Below are positions 6,546 through 8,479 of a stretch of 8,479 nucleotides of DNA, piece by piece. A program made the position numbers and the translations under genes. The notes beneath the pieces were generated by a model. It was not told the DNA's origin. It did no database searches and was given only the letters and a program-made list of their open reading frames with translations. This DNA comes from an uncultured Lysobacterales bacterium (GTDB lineage Bacteria; Pseudomonadota; Gammaproteobacteria; Xanthomonadales; SZUA-36): assembly GCA_937995275.1 (NCBI GenBank), contig CALKKN010000081.1, positions 1 to 8,479 of the forward strand, in the 5' to 3' direction. The number at the start of each line of letters is the position of its first letter. Within the stretch, counting starts at the first letter, position 1.

Positions 6546-7778
6546 ATGGCCCGGGCCGACTACCTGGTTGGCGGCGCGGTCCGCGACGAGTTGCTCGGCC
6601 TGACTCCAACGGAGAAGGACTGGGTCGTCACAGGCAGTACGCCGGAAGAAATGCTGGCCGCCGGCTATCGCCAGGTGGGGGCCTCGTTCCCGGTGTTCCT
6701 GCACCCGGAAACCGGCGAGGAATACGCACTGGCGCGAACCGAGCGCAAGCAGGGCCACGGTTATCACGGATTTGCGGTGGACTTTCATCCCGGCGTGACG
6801 CTGGAGGACGATCTGCGGCGCCGTGACCTGACGGTGAATGCCATGGCGCGGGATGGCCGGGGCAGGCTGATCGATCCCTTCGGGGGTGCCCGGGACCTGG
6901 AGGCGCGTGTCTTGCGCCACGTTTCGCCGGCGTTCCGCGAAGACCCCCTGCGCGTGTTGCGCGCAGCCAGGTTTGCCGCCCGCTTCGCCCCCCTGGGTTT
7001 TACGGTGCATGCGGACACCATGGTACTGATGCGCGAGATCACCGCAGCGGGCGAACTCTCTCACCTGGCGGCGGAACGGACCTGGGCCGAAATCGAGGGG
7101 GCGATGGCGGCCGCCCGGCCCGGCCGGTTCGTCGAAGTGCTCAGGGACTGTGGCGCCCTGGCGGTTCTTTTGCCGGAAGTCGATGCGCTGTTCGGCGTGC
7201 CGCAGCCGGAGAACTTCCACCCGGAAATCGACACCGGCGTTCACGTTCTGATGGCGATGAACCAGGCTGCCGCGGCGCAGTCCACTCCGAGGGTGGTGTT
7301 CTCGCTGCTGCTGCACGACCTGGGCAAGGGCCTGACGCCCCGCTCGGAGTGGCCGTCCCACGTGGGGCACGAGGAAGCGGGCGTGCCGTTGGTGGAAGCG
7401 GTCTGTGAGCGGTTGCGGGCGCCGAACGCCCACCGCGACCTGGCGCTGAGGGTCGGTCGCCTGCACCTGCGCATGCATCGCCTGTGCAACATGCGCCCCG
7501 GCAACGTCATGACGCTTATCGAGGAGGCGGACCTGCTGCGCCGGCCCGACGACCTGGCCGAGTTCCTCGCCGCTTGCGAAGCCGACTACCGGGGCCGGCT
7601 GGGCCTCGAGCAGCGCCCCTATCCCCAGGCCGCGCGGTTGACCGCCGCGCTGGAGGCGGTGCTTGCCGTACAGGCACGGGACCTCGACACGGAGGGCCTC
7701 GCCGGGCCGCAGATCGGCGCCCGGCTGCGAGAGGCGCGCGTGGCCGCTATAGCCGGTATCGCAGGTCCTGCAGACTGA
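6546..7778 (+). CDS. cca: Multifunctional CCA tRNA nucleotidyltransferase with HD domain
   Basis: This is a 410-residue class II nucleotidyltransferase (E. coli Cca: 412) that builds or repairs the 3' CCA end of tRNA. The head motif YLVGGAVRDELLG (6-18) is followed by EKDWVV (23-28). E. coli has DRDWVV there, so the first metal-binding Asp is replaced by E23 while D25 is kept. Motif B is RRRDLTVNAMA (91-101, RRD at 92-94). The EDPLRVLR helix (132-139) and the amino-acid template EELSHL-type segment (170-174) follow. The HD phosphohydrolase domain has GVPQPENFHPEIDTG (217-231) and LLHDLGKG (255-262, H257-D258), so phosphatase and 2',3'-cyclic phosphodiesterase activity are expected as in E. 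coli. It starts 1 nt after the upstream stop and has no strong ribosome-binding site, which suggests coupling. Its last 32 nt overlap the convergent methyltransferase gene. Confidence 0.96.
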   Translation: MARADYLVGGAVRDELLGLTPTEKDWVVTGSTPEEMLAAGYRQVGASFPVFLHPETGEEYALARTERKQGHGYHGFAVDFHPGVTLEDDLRRRDLTVNAMARDGRGRLIDPFGGARDLEARVLRHVSPAFREDPLRVLRAARFAARFAPLGFTVHADTMVLMREITAAGELSHLAAERTWAEIEGAMAAARPGRFVEVLRDCGALAVLLPEVDALFGVPQPENFHPEIDTGVHVLMAMNQAAAAQSTPRVVFSLLLHDLGKGLTPRSEWPSHVGHEEAGVPLVEAVCERLRAPNAHRDLALRVGRLHLRMHRLCNMRPGNVMTLIEEADLLRRPDDLAEFLAACEADYRGRLGLEQRPYPQAARLTAALEAVLAVQARDLDTEGLAGPQIGARLREARVAAIAGIAGPAD

Positions 7779-8479
7779 ATCCCCGCAGCGGCCGGTCGGC
7801 GGCGTCGCCGAGCGCCCGCCCCAGGCCCATGACCTGGAAACGCTCGCCCATCATGCCCGGCAGGGTCAGCTGGCGGGCCTCGGCGTTCAGCGCCAGGCCG
7901 CCGTCCTCCAGGCCCTCGCCGCGCGCGGCGAGCACGCGGTCCAGCCCGCAGCCCAGTAAGAACATGGCCTGGTTGGCATAGCCGACGACCTCGAGGCCAC
8001 AGGCGTCGGCCGCCTCCGCGAGCGCCGTAAAATCGACCCAGGCGGTAATGTCCTGCAGGCCGGGCCAGAAGAACACATCGTCATGGGCCTGGTGACGGTA
8101 ATGGCACATCGCCGTGCCATCCGATCTTTCCGGCAGGTAGTACTCGCTGCGGGGGTAGCCGTAATCGATGAAGAGCGCCACGCCGCGCCGCATTTCCCGC
8201 GTCAGCAATGCGAGCCAGGCTGGCAGCTGCAGGTGAATCTCGGAGCGATAGCCGGCCGGGAATGTGCGGCCGAGATCTGTCTCCAGCCGGCGGACCGCCG
8301 AGTCGAGGTCGGCGGGGGCCGGCCGGCCGGCCCACCCGAAGCCGCTGTCCTGCTCGGCGACACACAGCTGCTCGATTGCGGGGCCGGTCGCCCTGAACCG
8401 CTCGACCGGGAGCGCATCGATCACCTCGTTCGCGATCAGTACCCCGTTCCAGCCGGCGGCAGGCGGTTCGTCCAGCCAG
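7747..8479 (-). CDS. MidA/NDUFAF7-family SAM-dependent methyltransferase, C-terminal part (runs off right edge)
   Basis: These are the last 243 codons of a class I methyltransferase of the MidA/NDUFAF7 (DUF185, Methyltransf_28) family. The open frame continues past 8479, and roughly the first 130-150 residues, including the glycine-rich SAM loop, are outside the window. Visible family signatures are GVLIANEVIDALPVERF (fragment residues 12-28), FIDYGYPRSEYYLPE, GTAMCHYRHQAHDD and GLQDITAWVDFTALAEAA, then the C-terminal MGERFQVMGLGR. The human homologue methylates an arginine in complex I subunit NDUFS2. The bacterial substrate is not established to my knowledge. A GTG at 8424-8422 could be mistaken for the start, but the conserved WLDEPP...LIANE residues lie upstream of it in frame. 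The stop TAG (7749-7747) lies inside cca on the opposite strand. Confidence 0.93.
   Translation of the reverse strand, partial: WLDEPPAAGWNGVLIANEVIDALPVERFRATGPAIEQLCVAEQDSGFGWAGRPAPADLDSAVRRLETDLGRTFPAGYRSEIHLQLPAWLALLTREMRRGVALFIDYGYPRSEYYLPERSDGTAMCHYRHQAHDDVFFWPGLQDITAWVDFTALAEAADACGLEVVGYANQAMFLLGCGLDRVLAARGEGLEDGGLALNAEARQLTLPGMMGERFQVMGLGRALGDAADRPLRGFSLQDLRYRL

Noticed and set aside
5542..6603. A 353-codon rightward frame over the NDUFA9-like gene.
   Set aside because: It is Arg/Pro-rich with no motif. The competing frame has GATGFVG and Y-x3-K in the right order and a strong ribosome-binding site.
1..8479. A search for a defence, mobile or secretion system, tRNA genes or CRISPR repeats.
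   Set aside because: Nearly all sequence is taken by recognisable conserved chromosomal genes. I saw no long inverted repeats, integrase, transposase or spaced repeats.

Overview
The window is ordinary, gene-dense chromosomal DNA with roughly two-thirds G+C. It most likely comes from a gammaproteobacterium of the Pseudomonas / Chromatiales-Ectothiorhodospiraceae type. The evidence is the gene order (engB divergent from cytochrome c4, then dsbA and an endonuclease/exonuclease/phosphatase protein) and the close similarity of the Cca, Slt and EngB proteins to the E. coli versions as I remember them. No mobile element, tRNA, rRNA, CRISPR array or phage gene was seen.

Left part (1-2544): the 5' end of engB, a ribosome-assembly GTPase, runs leftward off the window. 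It diverges across a 101-bp promoter region from three rightward genes: a periplasmic dihaem cytochrome c4, the thiol oxidase DsbA, and a cytoplasmic-looking EEP-fold phosphodiesterase of unknown substrate whose start overlaps the end of dsbA. The first two products act in the cell envelope (electron transfer and disulfide formation).

Middle (2554-3529): a leftward TauE/SafE-family membrane permease ends 9 bp from the EEP gene, tail to tail. A gap of about 190 bp then holds a candidate sigma70 promoter for the next rightward gene.

Right part (3530-8479): slt (soluble lytic murein transglycosylase, probably starting at a TTG), an NDUFA9-like NAD(P)-binding Rossmann protein, and cca (tRNA nucleotidyltransferase with HD domain) run rightward as a likely operon, with gaps of 45 and 1 bp. 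A convergent MidA/NDUFAF7-family methyltransferase enters from the right edge and overlaps the 3' end of cca by 32 bp.

I found no clear new biological system. The points most worth a second look are homologues of two human complex I-associated proteins (NDUFA9 and NDUFAF7) flanking cca, a Glu in place of a catalytic Asp in Cca, the CSHC active site of DsbA, and several overlapping gene ends and start-site questions.
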